From: Aphrophora alni
Taxonomy: Eukaryota; Arthropoda; Insecta; Hemiptera; Aphrophoridae
Direction of reading: 5' to 3'
DNA length: 64,000 nucleotides
Assembly: GCA_963513935.1 (NCBI GenBank)
Contig: OY740765.1
Location: 152,235,830-152,299,829 of the forward strand
Shown here: piece by piece, positions 11,421-24,129 of the stretch
Layout: the number at the start of each line of letters is the position of its first letter
How positions within the stretch are numbered: position 1 is the first letter of the stretch
Notes under the pieces: generated by a model
Database searches by the model: none
What the model was told of the DNA's origin: nothing
What the model saw: the letters and a program-made list of their open reading frames with translations, nothing else
Program-made: the position numbers and the translations under genes

Positions 11421-13790
11421 AAACTGTAAATATATAAAAAATGCGGGGGTTAAAACTACTAATCCGTAAACTTTAAAATTGACACTTTGTAACATTATGA
11501 ATTTATGAAACAGTTGCTCAGCTAAGGGCGCCAGGAAGCTTGAAGCTTGCCAATTTTGAAAAATAAAAATTTACTTTAAATTAAAATGCTCTCAGGGTTG
11601 TGTTTCTTTTCTAAGTGTACTATTAGTAGTTTACAGTAAAATAAGAAATCCTTATTTGTTTTCCTGAAACTAAACATTCTTTATTAAACTCAATTTTTTA
11701 AACAATTACACAAATTTATCATCAATTTGTTATATTAAACATTCATGTGCAAAATCTTAACTTAGTACACCCTAGCAATTGTTGAATCATTCAAATAATA
11801 ATAATAATTTAGAAAGGTCAAATTACTAAAAAATTAAATATTTCAATAATTTAATTACTGAATTTAGATTTTAGTTGCAACTCAAAAAGTTAAATGGCTT
11901 TAAATTTATTTAAATGAAATTTATATAGCTAAGAATTATAAGCTTTGAAAATAGATCATGTTTAATTAATTCAACTATTAGAAAAATACTTTATTTTAAT
12001 ATTATTATTTTTTTTTATAATTTAGAATACAAGACATGGTCGGGTATATTAAAACTTAAATTGTCAAATCAAACTTATAACTTAACATTGAAATATTTAA
12101 ATCATTTCAGATACAAACATACTTTTAGAAATAAAAGTCTTGACGTGGGTACCAATCGCGTTGTTTTTTAATTAAAAAACATTTCCTCGAAGATGATTCG
12201 CTTCGTTCGTCGGAGCTCCTGACAGCCTCGTGGAAGTCGCTTTGTCCCTTGTTCAGATGCTGACGTCTTCAATTCACCTTTTCGTTTTACAAAATTCATT
12301 TCTATTGTTCATGTAACAAAATATCTGTTAGCGTTTTAACTTAAACTGTTCTCTATTAACACATTACGGTTTTGTCTATATTTCCCGATTCGATCATCTC
12401 ACTTTTTATCGGACACGTGGAAACCATTGTTCTCACCACACTTATAAAAGTTCACTGTCTTGAGACTTAAAATACGTACAATCATCTCAATCATTAATAT
12501 TATTGACATTAATATATCATTATCATATTAGACATTAATTAAATTGTTCTCAAGTTCAAAAATCACTCAAACATAACTACATTGTTCTCAAAATACTACC
12601 TATCAAAAATACGTCTGACCATCTCGACATTCCCTTCTAACTCTTTTAAACACATCTACTCACTTCAAATGTTCCCTTCCAAATTCCAACTGCCAACTGA
12701 CTCCGAGCATCACAACTATGCATCCTTTTTCAGATCTACTTATTCAGCAAAACTCAATACGTTCACATTTCCCGGTCCCATGGACACTGTCCAAATCATT
12801 TTCTTGACGACAAGCATTGTCTATTTTCACAATACAATATCTTACTTTAAATTTATTATACCTTATAACTAAACATTTTCTGCCTTAAAATTATATTTTG
12901 GAAATCAATTTAAATTTTTTATTCCCCCTTGTCTCAAATATTATTTACAGTGATTAATTTGACTTATGTTGTCTTTTCTTTAGACCAATCATAAAATTCC
13001 CTATTAATTTTCATGTTTCAAATCTCAAAGCAAATATTTCTTTCTTCTCAAAGCTAAAGTTAAAATTTGAAGATTACAAAACTATTGAAACAATTTCAAT
13101 GAAACTTGTCAAATGTTCCATATTCCTATTATCAATAGTACAAATAAGTTAAAAATGAAAAAAAATGTTTTCTACCTTTTTTAAGACATTGCTTTTTTAC
13201 GAATAGTTCATAATTTGGTATATCTCATTTTATGCTGATAGACATTCAGCCTCCATACTACCACCTACTGGTTACCACAAACTTCCACTAGTTACCATCT
13301 ACGACAATAAATATAAATTGTTAAGAATTTAACGTTATAAACTCAATTTTAAGCCATAAAATAAATACTCTGGTAATAGTAATAAAATACTCTCTGCAGT
13401 CTAGTTTCTTTCAAATTTGGCATCATAACATGACCAAACATAAATAACCACTGTCTATTAGTGGAAGCTGTTTAATAATTTCGGATACTCTAATAGCATG
13501 AGGGTCAAGAGTTACCTGATGGGAAAAATGAATGGAATCTATCCCAAGACATTGTGAAAAAAAAAATGTAATCCATTGGGGTCCCTTGGGATTGCCATGC
13601 CTATACACATGATAGTGACCCCTGAGATTAATGAGTAAAACTGCTTTGTAAACTTTTAAGACCAATTTCTAGACAAAGCTAAAAAAGGTATTTATTAATT
13701 TGTTGTATCATTTTTTAAAGTATTAAAATACAAATGTCTATCAATCAAATAACTTTTCTTCACACATTTAATTACAGGTGCACTTTTTCA
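11420..13790. other. Non-coding, no supported gene
   Basis: AT-rich DNA. A more GC-rich island at about 12140-12290 has no readable protein on either strand. Open frames at 12582-12872 (plus) and 13423-13665 (minus) show no family motif, and I leave them out as genes. Confidence 0.4.
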
Positions 13791-13794
13791 TAAT

Positions 13795-14302
13795 TCAATA
13801 AGATTTAAGTTAGAGAAGTATAAATTATTCTAGTCATATTGTAGGCAGCAGAGCATTGATAATATTTGGGGGAAAATTTAAAAAGTTAGGAAACTGCTGA
13901 GCTTGTAGTCACTAAACATAAAGTCGAATACTAGGAGATATATAATCAAAGACTGGAAAGAAAAGGAGGTCAATCAATTTGAGAGTGCACACAGCTAGGA
14001 CTAGTGGCTGTCTGAGAGAAGAGAGATCAACAGGCATCTGCACAAGTGAAGGGATCTGGAAAGGTCATGACATATAGGGGTCATATAGTGGAGGATATTG
14101 GATATTGTTCTCTTTATTGAAAAAAATTCCTTACAGCAGGACTGACTTAGTTTGATCTCTATTTCAACATTGTCATTTCTCTAAGGTTAATAAGATTGCA
14201 TATGTTTAAAACATTATCTGAAATAAAGTGTAAGTGTTTTCTGATTGTATTATAAATATGTAGTACTGTACATAACGATTTACGCTCATAAGTACAATTG
14301 AA
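13795..14302 (+). repeat. Left arm of a long imperfect inverted duplication
   Basis: This segment is the diverged reverse complement of 15736-17095, not counting a pogo element inserted there. Matching anchors in order are AGATTTAAGTTAG, AGTTAGGAAACTGCTGA, TAATCAAAGACTGGAA, TCTGAGAGAAGAGAGA, CAACATTGTCATT, GCATATGTTTAAAA and ATAAGTACAATTGAA. Small indels and substitutions are scattered throughout. It carries no readable coding sequence. Confidence 0.8.
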
Positions 14303-14431
14303 AAAACTAAATTTAATTTTTTCAAAACTAAAGACTCATGTTTGGTCAGTTCCAGGCTACACATACGACACAAGAGAAAAATGGCTACTACTGTGAGTTA
14401 ACCTTATCAATTTTGTGGGTTGACAAACCAA

Positions 14432-15472
14432 TTAATCCTTTAAAGAGTACCGCAAATCCTATACCGAAATGAGTAATGAAAAATTCCAAAATACATCACA
14501 AAGAGTAAGAAGAAAAAACTACAAAAACTGTTGTAACTGGGTTTGTATTTACCATAAAATGCAGCAAAAAATGAAAAAAACAATTTATTAAATGTTACAA
14601 ATTTTAACACGTTTTTCTACAAGTTGGCCTAAAAAACTTTTTTTTTATGGTACTCTTTAAAACATGGGTCGATGCAATGTTCTATATTGCAATTTGAACA
14701 TTCAAATGTACTGTCTTTTCTCTTTTTGTTCTGTTTGGCGTGTTTGCACACACAAAACATCTTTGAGCCTTCTGCTTCTGCCCTTCTGACGTTGGAGTAG
14801 GCCGAGGGAAGTGACGTGCAGTGAGACGTAGAGGCACGGCTACAGGCCAATGCACAATGGCAGTTTCTCTGGGCGCACTGTGTGTTTCAAAAGATTTGTC
14901 TGATTAGATTCATTATAAAATCAAGAAGTGGAACTTTTTTCTGATGGTGGATTTGAAACATGTGAAATGAATAATTCAAAACAACAATGTCCAAAATGTG
15001 GAAAAACAACTTACTATACCATTTCTTTGATTTTCTTCGAGAGTTATTGAAAGAAATCATCATATCTGCCTTATCTACTTCTCCCATTTTCTTGTTATAC
15101 TCTACTACACTTATAGGTTTCTGTACAACATCCCTATACTTTGTTACATTGACCATTTCATGTTTGTGCACCGTTGATAACACAACGTTTATCGCACCAC
15201 TTTGTGGCAATCATTTTCTCATTCTGTAGCACGTCTTTTTAGCACCATGTATTATATCGCAACTCGTTTTACATCACAAAAACAATACTACTAAGCCACA
15301 TAACATGTTTTTGTACACTTTTTTGTTGATTTATAAACATAGAAATTAATTAATGAATTAATTCATAAAACGTTCCAGAACGGCATTACTCCTTCAAGCA
15401 CTTTTTATTGGTGTTGTTCCGGAACGGCATTACTCTATACAAGATAATTTGCCTTACTCCTTAAAGGGTTAA
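14432..15472 (-). mobile_element. Internally deleted piggyBac element with both tips and TTAA duplication
   Basis: TTAA at 14432-14435 and TTAA at 15469-15472 flank a 1,033-bp element. The tips are inverted copies: TCCTTTAAAGAGTACCGCAA on the left, and CCCTTTAAGGAGTAAGGCAA as the complement of the right. Subterminal direct copies of GGAACGGCATTACTC lie near 15374 and 15420. The interior encodes only the C-terminal part of the transposase. It sits in the loop of the 13.8-17.1 kb inverted duplication and, having clear tips, is probably younger than it. It cannot make an active transposase itself. Confidence 0.85.
14629..15230 (-). pseudogene. piggyBac transposase C-terminal half
   Basis: The minus strand encodes VLSTVHKHEMVNVTK, then YNKKMGEVDKADMMISF at the third catalytic aspartate, and the helical KKWYSKLFFHILDIVVLNYS block (15210-14887). 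In a neighbouring frame follows the cysteine-rich C-terminal finger, CVCKHAKQ, STFECSNC and CIDPCFKEYH (14850-14629). The N-terminal half and the first two catalytic aspartates are missing because the element is internally deleted. A frameshift separates the two pieces. Confidence 0.85.
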
Positions 15473-15735
15473 ACACATTTTGTGTTACACAAACTAAGCT
15501 TTATGTGCTTGTACAGAACATGATTTTTGGTGATTCAGATTTGAAAGATGTTTATATGTTATACAAGTGTATTGAGTTGACTTTGGTGTATTTTGTATTG
15601 CCTCATTTTTGTTTGTATTTATATTAGTGTTATTTCATGTTGTTGTTCCCGGCCGATGCACCATTGTTATGAAATAGGATTACTTTAATAGGCTGTGCTA
15701 CAGATTCATTATCATTAAATAATGAAGATCGGTGG

Positions 15736-17095
15736 TTCAATTGTACTTATGACTCCAAAAATGTTATCTGGTTTGTAATATATCTTTATGTACACTCATA
15801 AAGCACACATGTATGTAATACAATCAAAAAACACAATTTATTTCAGATAATCTTTTTAAACATATGCAACCTTATTATTGATTTATTTTATTTTTCACCT
15901 CAGAAAGGCATTGACCTTGGGGTTAACATTATGTAAATTGTAAATGGTTGGTTATTAACCTCTGAGCAATGACAATGTTGAGATGGAGACCAAATTAGGT
16001 CACTCCTACTATATAAATTGACTCCACTGGCAATATGTCATGATATTTCCAGATTTTTGGCGATGCCTGGCAGTCTCTCTTCTCTCAGACAACCTCTGGT
16101 CCTAGCTTGCTCCAGTCACAAATTGACTGACCTCCTTTTCCTTCCAGTCTTTGATTATACAGTCTACTCCCGATTATCCATGAGTGGTTGATCCGCAAGT
16201 CTTGCGGAAAAAATAAGTAAATAAAATTTACGGTTCTCTTTATATGTTTAGTACGTGTAACAACCAGTAAAACTATGATAATGAAGTTGTGCAGTAGAGA
16301 TAAGCTTACTGTCTAGAGTGGTTGAACTGTGATGCTAATGAGCCAGGATTTCATCGACTGACGGACCAAGAAATAGCAGACAAAGCAAGAGGTGCGAACG
16401 AAGAGTAAAGTGTAAGTGAAGAGAAAGAAGGAACTTACGCTCATGCGCGATGACACACGAAGTGGCCTTGCAACACATCAATGGACAGCTCCAGTATTTA
16501 GAGGAACAAGACGACGACGCATAAGTAGCCGAATAACTGATGCTAAGAAAAGTTCAGTCAAGAATCAAGAGACAGTGTTTTCTCAGTAAGAAACAAAAAA
16601 CAATGTTTGATTTTTTTGAAAAACTTTCAGTTTTAAAAATTTCAGTACAGTACTAGTGTAGCATAATGAGTTTCTTGTATTGTTCTTTTGTTTTACTACA
16701 AGAACATCTCCTTTATTACACTTTTTTATTTTATGTAAAATGTACATTAAAAGATTTTTACTGTAATGTAATTTATAGGTTTGTACTGTGTATTATGTGT
16801 TATATATACAGTATATTAAAGTCTTTTATGTCAAAACGTTTTTAAAAATTATTTTCCCTTTATTTTTAGCATTCGTGCAGTTTATCCACGATTTTCGTTA
16901 TCCGCGATGTGTATGCCACCCAATTTCGCGGATAATCGGGAGTATATCCCCTTGTGTTCCACATTACGTTTTGTGGTTGCAAGTTCAGCAGTTTCCTAAC
17001 TGTATAGATTATTACCCAACTATTGTCGATGCTATGCTGCGTACATTATGACTTAGAATTATTTATAGTTGTCTAACTTAAATCTAATTTCTTAT
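15736..17095 (-). repeat. Right arm of the long inverted duplication, split by a pogo/Tigger insertion
   Basis: Complementary to 13795-14302 across 15736-16159 and 16944-17095. The two halves join exactly where the left arm reads GATATATAATCAAAG, which identifies 16160-16943 as a later insertion at a TA-rich site. Between the arms lie about 390 bp of unique DNA plus the piggyBac element. Confidence 0.8.
16160..16943 (+). mobile_element. Non-autonomous pogo/Tigger-like element with transposase tail remnant
   Basis: The left tip CAGTCTACTCCCGATTATCC and the complement of the right tip, TACTCCCGATTATCCGCG, are the inverted ends typical of pogo/Tigger elements, next to TA dinucleotides. At about 16325-16590 the plus strand reads LTDQEIADKARGANEE followed by HARDDTRSGLATHQW, a relic of the acidic C-terminal tail after the DDE domain in Tigger-type transposases. 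The DNA-binding and DDE domains are gone, so it depended on another copy. It inserted into the right arm of the inverted duplication. Confidence 0.75.
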
Positions 17096-18785
17096 AAAGT
17101 TCTTATTTAAATAATGTATAACTTTTAATTTTTGTTTAAGTTTTCACATAAGTACACTTTAAGTTGATGTATACTTTTAGCATCTATTAAAAAAATTTTG
17201 CTAAAAGATATACTAACACTTCCTGATTTTTAAAATTTAAAGCTCATCACTTATAGATTTTTTAAATATTTAGAGTTCAGTTAAATTTAGATAAGGAAAA
17301 ACTTACCTAGTAGCCAAAAATCCTCTTCATATTTAAATTCCAAAAATTCCAACAAAATTTAAATGTAAATTATTAGTACCATTTCATTTAGAACAAATGG
17401 TTGTTTGTATAAAGAAAAAAAGACAAAACCATGGGAGTTGAATTTTAGGAATGTACTTTAGAGTGTATAATACTAAGATGAAAATTATCCGTGCAGCCGT
17501 CTGACTTTCATATCGAATTGTAAAGATAAATTGATATAACAGGTGGAAAATTTGTTCCTAGGCTTTTAAACTATCATTTGTTAACACTCATTTTTAATTT
17601 TTAATAGTACATAATGATATTAATATGAATTGGGGGAAAATATTAATTTATGTTGAAAACTGCAAATTGTGGTACTGATTTTTATTTTTTTAGAAATTAT
17701 CAATTATAATTTTCTTGCATATTTTCCATTGTAAATTAATCTTCACAGAAGTAAGAAAGTGCTTGCTCATGATTTTCTGATCACACTGTAACTTGGAGCT
17801 TCTCTATCTTTATGCTGATTATCCCTGTAGGAGTGCATATTCTTAACAATAGAAAAGGCAGTCATTTTTCTCTGTTTTGACAGCCTGTTTTTATATGTTT
17901 AGCATACATAATTTCAAAACTGTATAAAAACATGTAAGTTTAGGATAATTGTAACTTATGTGTATATAATTTTGTTTGTAAATTTTGTAGAAAATTACTG
18001 TAAAATTATTAAAAAATTTGAAATTTTGAACTTTTTCAAGTTTTCACCATTACAGCTTAGCATTAAGGCATTAAAAATCTAAAATATACAAAAGATTTTT
18101 TTTTATGTAGTTTCCAAAAATGTATAGTTTTAATAGGAAATTTCTAAAAATAGTTTACACAAAAAAGAAAAATGAAGTAGTTAGGCCTATCACTGTGCAA
18201 AAATTCATATTTTCTCTGTTAATGCAGATCAACGAAACACAAGTATTGTTTATACAGTCCATATAAAAACTATGGTTACCCGGTACTGTTCATAAAAAAA
18301 AATGAATATTTATTTCAAAAATCATTATAAAATTAAAAAAGATATAGGAACAAAAACTTTGTAAACAATAACTATAGAAATCTTTGCACACAAAGCATAG
18401 TAACAAAAATCATAGCCTATTTATTAAATTATATTTCTTTATTTGACTTTTATAAATTTTTCCACAATTAGGCATTCCATTACATTACATACATTGAAAT
18501 AATTACATCAGTTTAAATTCCATTATATATAAAGTTAGTTGATCTTGTAGATGCTCATAAAATTATGACCTATTTGAAAAATCAGCTAGTTTATTTTAGC
18601 TTACAAGATTTGTGAAGTCATCTGTTCCACAAACATAGAAGTATGAAATGAAACATGGATTTATTAGCTTTTCACTGGTACCAACCTTGATACAATCGAA
18701 AAAGAAATAGTGGTTGAAAGATCAGTTTTATTATGTGAATCTCTAACTCACTGCTACTTATGAAACAAAACTGTCGGGAAACCAA
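17096..18785. other. Non-coding, nothing identified
   Basis: Uniform AT-rich DNA on both strands without motifs, structured repeats or long frames that I can support. Confidence 0.5.
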
Positions 18786-18900
18786 CAGCGCCAGTTCTAG
18801 AGTTAAATAAGGACATGAATTTAACCAATACCGTAATTTATAAATTAACTTTATTAATCTACATATGTTTCCCGTTAGACATCTTCAGACTGAAATAAAA
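18785..18900 (-). repeat. Possible Penelope-like element 3' tail
   Basis: On the minus strand CTGAAGATGTCTAACGGGAA followed by ACATATGTAGATTAATAAAG resembles the 3' non-coding tail of Penelope-like elements, where a GAAGATG...GAAAC hairpin region precedes a short AT-rich end. No coding part is attached. The match is to a loose pattern. Confidence 0.3.
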
Positions 18901-19224
18901 CAGTCATGTAATGTTTATATGAATGACAACAACAAAGAAAAAAGTGGAAGGAGAAAAGGTATGATTGGCCAGAAAGGATCTGTGGATGGAATAAAACTAA
19001 AGAATAGATTTTTGTAAATGACAATGGTTATGAGATATCTTAAAATGAACAAATATCTCTATCCATTGTCATTTACTTAGGCCTACTGTTTAGTGTCATT
19101 TCATTGGTAGGAAATCGTCTCTTCCTTATCACTTTTAGGTCTATTATTTAAAAGGTCATTGATCTTTTAGTCAGTCTTTCCTTTCTCATTTCACTTTTCT
19201 CTTTCTTATTTTGCCTTCTTTCAT

Positions 19225-19705
19225 ATGCGTAGTATAGAGAAAGTTTTGTGATTGGTCAAAAAATCAATGTTGAATTTTGAAAATTTTTAATAACTCAAAA
19301 TTTGGGAGTAGTTACCATAAGAAATATTACAGTTCAGGAATAATTAGTAAAAAACAAAACTGAAACTTGACTGCCGATTTATGTTGAGAACTTGTTTATC
19401 TCACAAGCAAAGTAAGTTTTGGCCATTATGTAAATATATAAATATTTTTCTCGCTTGATTGATGAGTCCACCATCTATTATTGATTTTTAATTGACAACT
19501 ATTTTTGATGATGTTTATTTTACTTTGTTTTTATTTGGTTGTGCAGTAAGTAAGAAAATTTGTGCTATGTTTTGTACCATTTATTTCAGTAGTTTGAAGA
19601 TTTCTAATGGTAAAACATCTAATCTAATAAAATTAATTTTGAATAAATTATTATATTGGTTAATTTCTTTTCTATTAAAAAAAATATACTCTTTAACAAT
19701 AGACT
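19225..19705 (+). repeat. Dispersed repeat family, copy 1
   Basis: Starts near TATAGAGAAAGTTTTGTGAT and contains the family words AATGTTGAATTTT, AACTCAAAATTTGGG, TTACCATAAGAAA and TTTTTATTTGGTT. The 71-codon open frame at 19492-19707 lies in this repeat and overlaps sequence shared with copy 3, so it is not a gene. Confidence 0.6.
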
Positions 19706-20064
19706 GAAATAAACTTCTCACAAAATTATCTGAATTTCATTAAAGTAGGAATTGTTAGGCTATAAATCGAATCACATTTTATGAAAAGAAAATTATAATA
19801 TATAACAAGAAAATAAAAAAGAGTTGTGTTTTTAATATGAATATCAAGGTAAACAATTTGTTAATTTATATCTACCAACTATTGGGAGATGTTATATGTA
19901 TATCGTTGGACTGGGAAGTGTTACATATGTAAAGTAAATATTTATAAATTATTGTGAAACATTTGCAGCTAAATTTATGTAAATATTGTTGATCGAGAGT
20001 CAATAACAATAGTTATATTACTTACATTAAAATGTATTGTAGATTTTGTTTAGAATTAATAGGC

Positions 20065-21442
20065 TATAATATTAGAGGTCGACCATGAAATTATTGTGTG
20101 ATAAATTGGATGGAAAATATTTCATGAATTTATTCTAGGCATAAAAATAAGAAAATACCTTTATATAAACATATAACTGAGAATCTTTCATTTTTTTATT
20201 TGAATGTTCAATAACTTTGTTAAATTGATAATAAACATGTTAAACCTTTGAATAAAACTTGTATTTATATATTTAAATTCATGTAAATAGAAAACAAATG
20301 CAAGTTACATAAATTTTGTTGTTTATGATTAAAAGAAAAACATTAAGTAGATTTTTGTTCTATTTAAAAATTTGATCATGTTTCTGGTCACATTTTGTTT
20401 TTAATAAAGGTCTAATTTATGCAAGTTGTAATTGTTTTCTAATGAATTTATTTATATCATATATCAATTTTCGGAATTAAATTCTCTCTAACTTTTTTCA
20501 AAGGTTTTATGCATTTATTAGTTAGAGCTTACACAGTTATTTTACGCAATTTTTTTATTTTTTTATTTTACACCAGTTTTCTTGGAAATTACTGGAGATA
20601 GAGTTCAGATATCTGTGTTATTCAATTATACAGATTTTCTTTTTTTTTTATTCCAAGAATTACAATATGACTTCAAAGAAATTTGGCCGATATATTAGGC
20701 TAGTCATTACTTGAAAACAAAGAGGTTTATGTTTATATAAAGGTTTTTCCCCCTTATTTTTACTCAGTTAATCCTTATAAAATGAATCAGTTTCACAAGT
20801 ATTGCTGTGCAGTTTTGAATCATCCTATATATACATCATTGTGACCTAAAATTGGTCGATTTTGAATTATATGTTGGGTTAAAATTCCTTCCTTACAAAA
20901 CACATTAGACGCTTGGAATCAGCACCTTTAAAGATTTGAAACCCTTTAAAGAACCTTTCCAAGTATGCTGACTCTCCGCTGTTTCAAACCTATAATATAC
21001 ATAATGAAAAGAAAGTTATGTGATGGGTCAAAACATCGATGTTGAGTTTTTGTGTGGATATATGTTTTGAGGTCCCCTAAGTCCAAAAAATTTACTTTTG
21101 GAATATCTGTTGTAAGTGACAGACAAAACATGTGGATCAATTATAATCAAATTTGGTTTGTGGGCATTGTTTAGCCAAATTTTGAAACTTAAATGTATAA
21201 TTTCACTTGATTATAGGTATCTGATTATATAATTTCATACCTGCACATAATGAAGTTTTCTCAAACAATGCGGTGTTATGTAAAAAGTACCTGAAAGTGT
21301 GTGTTGACTCCAAGGAAACCCTAGAGTTCTAGTCCCAGTTAATCATGCTTTTTATGGTAAACTCCCTTCCTTAGTAGTCGTACGGACATATAGCACCCAT
21401 CCAACATAATACATTCATTGATAGTCGACCTCTAATATTATA
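20065..21442. mobile_element. DNA transposon with perfect 19-bp inverted ends
   Basis: TATAATATTAGAGGTCGAC at 20065-20083 is exactly repeated in inverted orientation at 21424-21442, enclosing 1.38 kb with no transposase-like coding. It contains a copy of the dispersed repeat (20985-21190). TATA at the outer edge may be a TA-type target duplication. The superfamily is unresolved. Confidence 0.5.
20985..21190 (+). repeat. Dispersed repeat family, copy 2 (head only)
   Basis: Shares with copies 1, 4 and 5 the words GTTATGTGATGGGTCAAAAC, CGATGTTGAGTTTT, TGAGGTCCCCTAAGTCCAAA and ATCAAATTTGG. It lies inside the 20065-21442 TIR element, so either it inserted there or it is part of that element. Confidence 0.6.
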
Positions 21443-23240
21443 TAATGTCACACCAAAGAAAATAAGTTTGACTTAATTACTACATTTCAATTGTATATTA
21501 CATTTGTTACAGATTTCTCCTTTCTTTCTGTTAGGATTTGTTATATATTTCTGAGTATATGTGCCTTTATTCCTTCTGTATAGTTTAAGGGCTACATTTA
21601 TGAACAATATTTAGGATTTCCTTTGTTTATGGTATCTTTTAATGCTGCTTCCTTAGGCCTCTTTTAACATACCTTTAATATTTCATTTATTAAAGAAGAG
21701 AAATTGCTAAGAAATTCCTCCCTTAGTATTAATGTTGGTCATGAGCTACCTGATACTTTCCTTAACCATATTGTGTATTGTTGAATGGTAGGGCGAGTTT
21801 GTTATTAAATATTGTAAAAGTAATGGAAGGTTTTTTATGTATTCCTACAATTTTTTATGTATATAAATGATAGACCATCATGAACACTGACAGGATACCT
21901 GAGCGATGCCAAAATTACATATGATTTTTATGGATGAAGATGAAGTGTGTTTTATAGATTAATAAATTTTTTGTTGTCATATTTTTCTGTTATTTTATGC
22001 TCCCGTTAATTTTGATAAACTGTCTGAAATAAAACAAACGGATTGCTTAAAGTTTCATGATATAACTGTAGCAGAAAATAGAAATACTGTAAACAATATT
22101 AAATAATATTACTTGGTAAGAAACAAAATTATTGAAATTGAACATTCTTGTTGTGTGGTACACTTTTAGACCAAAATGTTTAATTAGTATTCGACTACAC
22201 ATCTTTTTTCTTTTCCGTTACACTGTCTATGCTTATATTCTCAAATATATTTATGTTTTATATGTTTGAACCATATATTTTAATAAATCTTTTTCTCCAT
22301 TATAAAATGCTGGTATCCTCTTCCTCTTCGCCAATCTTTCTCCTTATGATAGTGAATTCATCGTCAATCGGGGGGGGGGAGAAAAACTTCCTTTAAATTG
22401 ATCCTTTATATGAAGGATAACTTAGTAAATAAAATGGAAATGATAAGGAATGTTCATAAATATTATTTTAGGGTAAGGGTTGGCTTTAGTGTAAAGAAAC
22501 ATTTAACTGTTTCCTTGGCTCTCTAGTGAAAGTCCTAAGGATCGTTCATAAATATGGCTCTAAATATATCCATCTAAAGATGGGATCTACTCGAAAAATG
22601 TCAAGGAAAATATGACGAACCCAGGGAAGACAGATACATTTAAAAGATACTCCAAAATAACCAGAATGATATTTTTTAAATTGTATTAAGTTTTATATAT
22701 ATTACTCACAACTTTAATCTCCTTCAAAGTAAAAATTGTAAGATAAGAGATTGTTCCAACAATTTTTCCACCTCTGAAAATAATTCACGATCTCTTCACT
22801 TTTATGTTATTTGTGATTTCCGGCATTTTCTATTTCACTTCATTGACATTAACAAAATATTTCTTTTACGTGATTTTTCATACGAGGGAACAAAAAAGAC
22901 ATTATCAGTTTAGGGTAGATTTGGGACAACCTCTATGTTGTATTTGGTCAAAAACTGTTGGAACATTCAACAATGTGTGTTGACTTTCAACTTTCCAGGT
23001 TATAATGAAATTAGGCCGGATCTTGGTTTGATCTTGTTTGAAGCACAAATACTACTCTAACATTTGGATTTTTATCTAAATCTTCTTTCTTTATAAGCTT
23101 TTTGAAGTATTAAAACAATTTCAATTCCCTGTTTTCATTAAAGGGAAAAAACTTCACACACACTCTTTGTTCTTTATTATCAGGCCTCGCTTACTTCTTA
23201 CTTCTTGTTACGTACATCCAATGTTATTCAACATCGACAG
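21443..23240. other. Non-coding, nothing identified
   Basis: AT-rich DNA with a run of about nine G at 22370-22379. No gene or structured repeat is supported. Confidence 0.5.
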
Positions 23241-23680
23241 CATTATCCATCTCATACATTTTAGAAGCTATTACTAGAAGTTTTTTTTGTTTTGTGAAAT
23301 TATGTCCATTCTCTCTTGATTTGATAACTTTAGGCATTCCATCAGTTTCTTTCTCGCTTGGTTGTTATTGTTGAAAGTGCATTTGAGAATGGTGTATTGT
23401 TTCCATTTTGCTGTTGCATCTCTTGCACAATGGATAGTCAGTAATGTGAAAATGTGTAGATACTGCTCAGTAATTATCTGGTCTGTTCTGATTCTGGCAA
23501 TGAATTTTTGTATTTTTCTCGGTATATTGTTGTACATTATAAATAAAGTCATTTGGTTTCTGTAGAATTTCATACAGGGTTTTACCATTTAGAGAATACT
23601 TCCAGGCTTTCATCCAATCAGGGAAAAATTTCTGAACTTGTTTGTAAGCATTTGAAAAAAAGAGTTAAATAAAATAAACC
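23240..23680 (-). pseudogene. LINE ORF2 3' end with post-RNase H / zinc-knuckle region
   Basis: The minus strand reads VQKFFPDWMKAWKYSLNGKT upstream, then KIQKFIARIRTDQIITEQYL and a cysteine/histidine-containing tail ending in ARKKLMECLK. This order fits the end of jockey/I-type LINE proteins, after RNase H, with an ARLRTGH-like block and a CxxC...H knuckle. The frame 23588-23274 covers most of it but the cysteines are decayed. The reverse transcriptase is absent, so it is a 5'-truncated copy. Confidence 0.6.
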
Positions 23681-24129
23681 TGTTGGCACAGAACAATACG
23701 ACTGTAGACCGATTAAGAATATTGTTAACTAGTAACATGAAATTCTGGTTATTATTTTTTTTTTGTACTCCTCATATGTATGTAATATGTATATTGGTTA
23801 ATGTATTTTCATTTCATTTTATTTATTTATCATTCATGTATTTGTAATTTGTTAATTTTTGGAAATGTTTTTAAAAAAACAAAAAAGTTAAAAACGTTTA
23901 GGTGTGGTTTTGCATAGCGGCTAGTTCTGATGCCCCATTTTTCAAACTGTCTAGACAACAGCAATATTTTTTGTTTAAACTTTGTAATAAGTTTCTGTTT
24001 TAAATGTGAAAATAAATCCTCATAAAAATCTGAGAAAGTCGAAACAAACTGTATCGGCTTGAAAACCCAAACACATGAACTAATTTCATGTATTTTTGTT
24101 TATGTTCTTTAAAAATCCTAGTTCTCTAC

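Noticed and set aside
13423..13665. 80-codon minus-strand frame
   Set aside because: No recognisable motif and no preserved neighbours; judged chance or very old debris.
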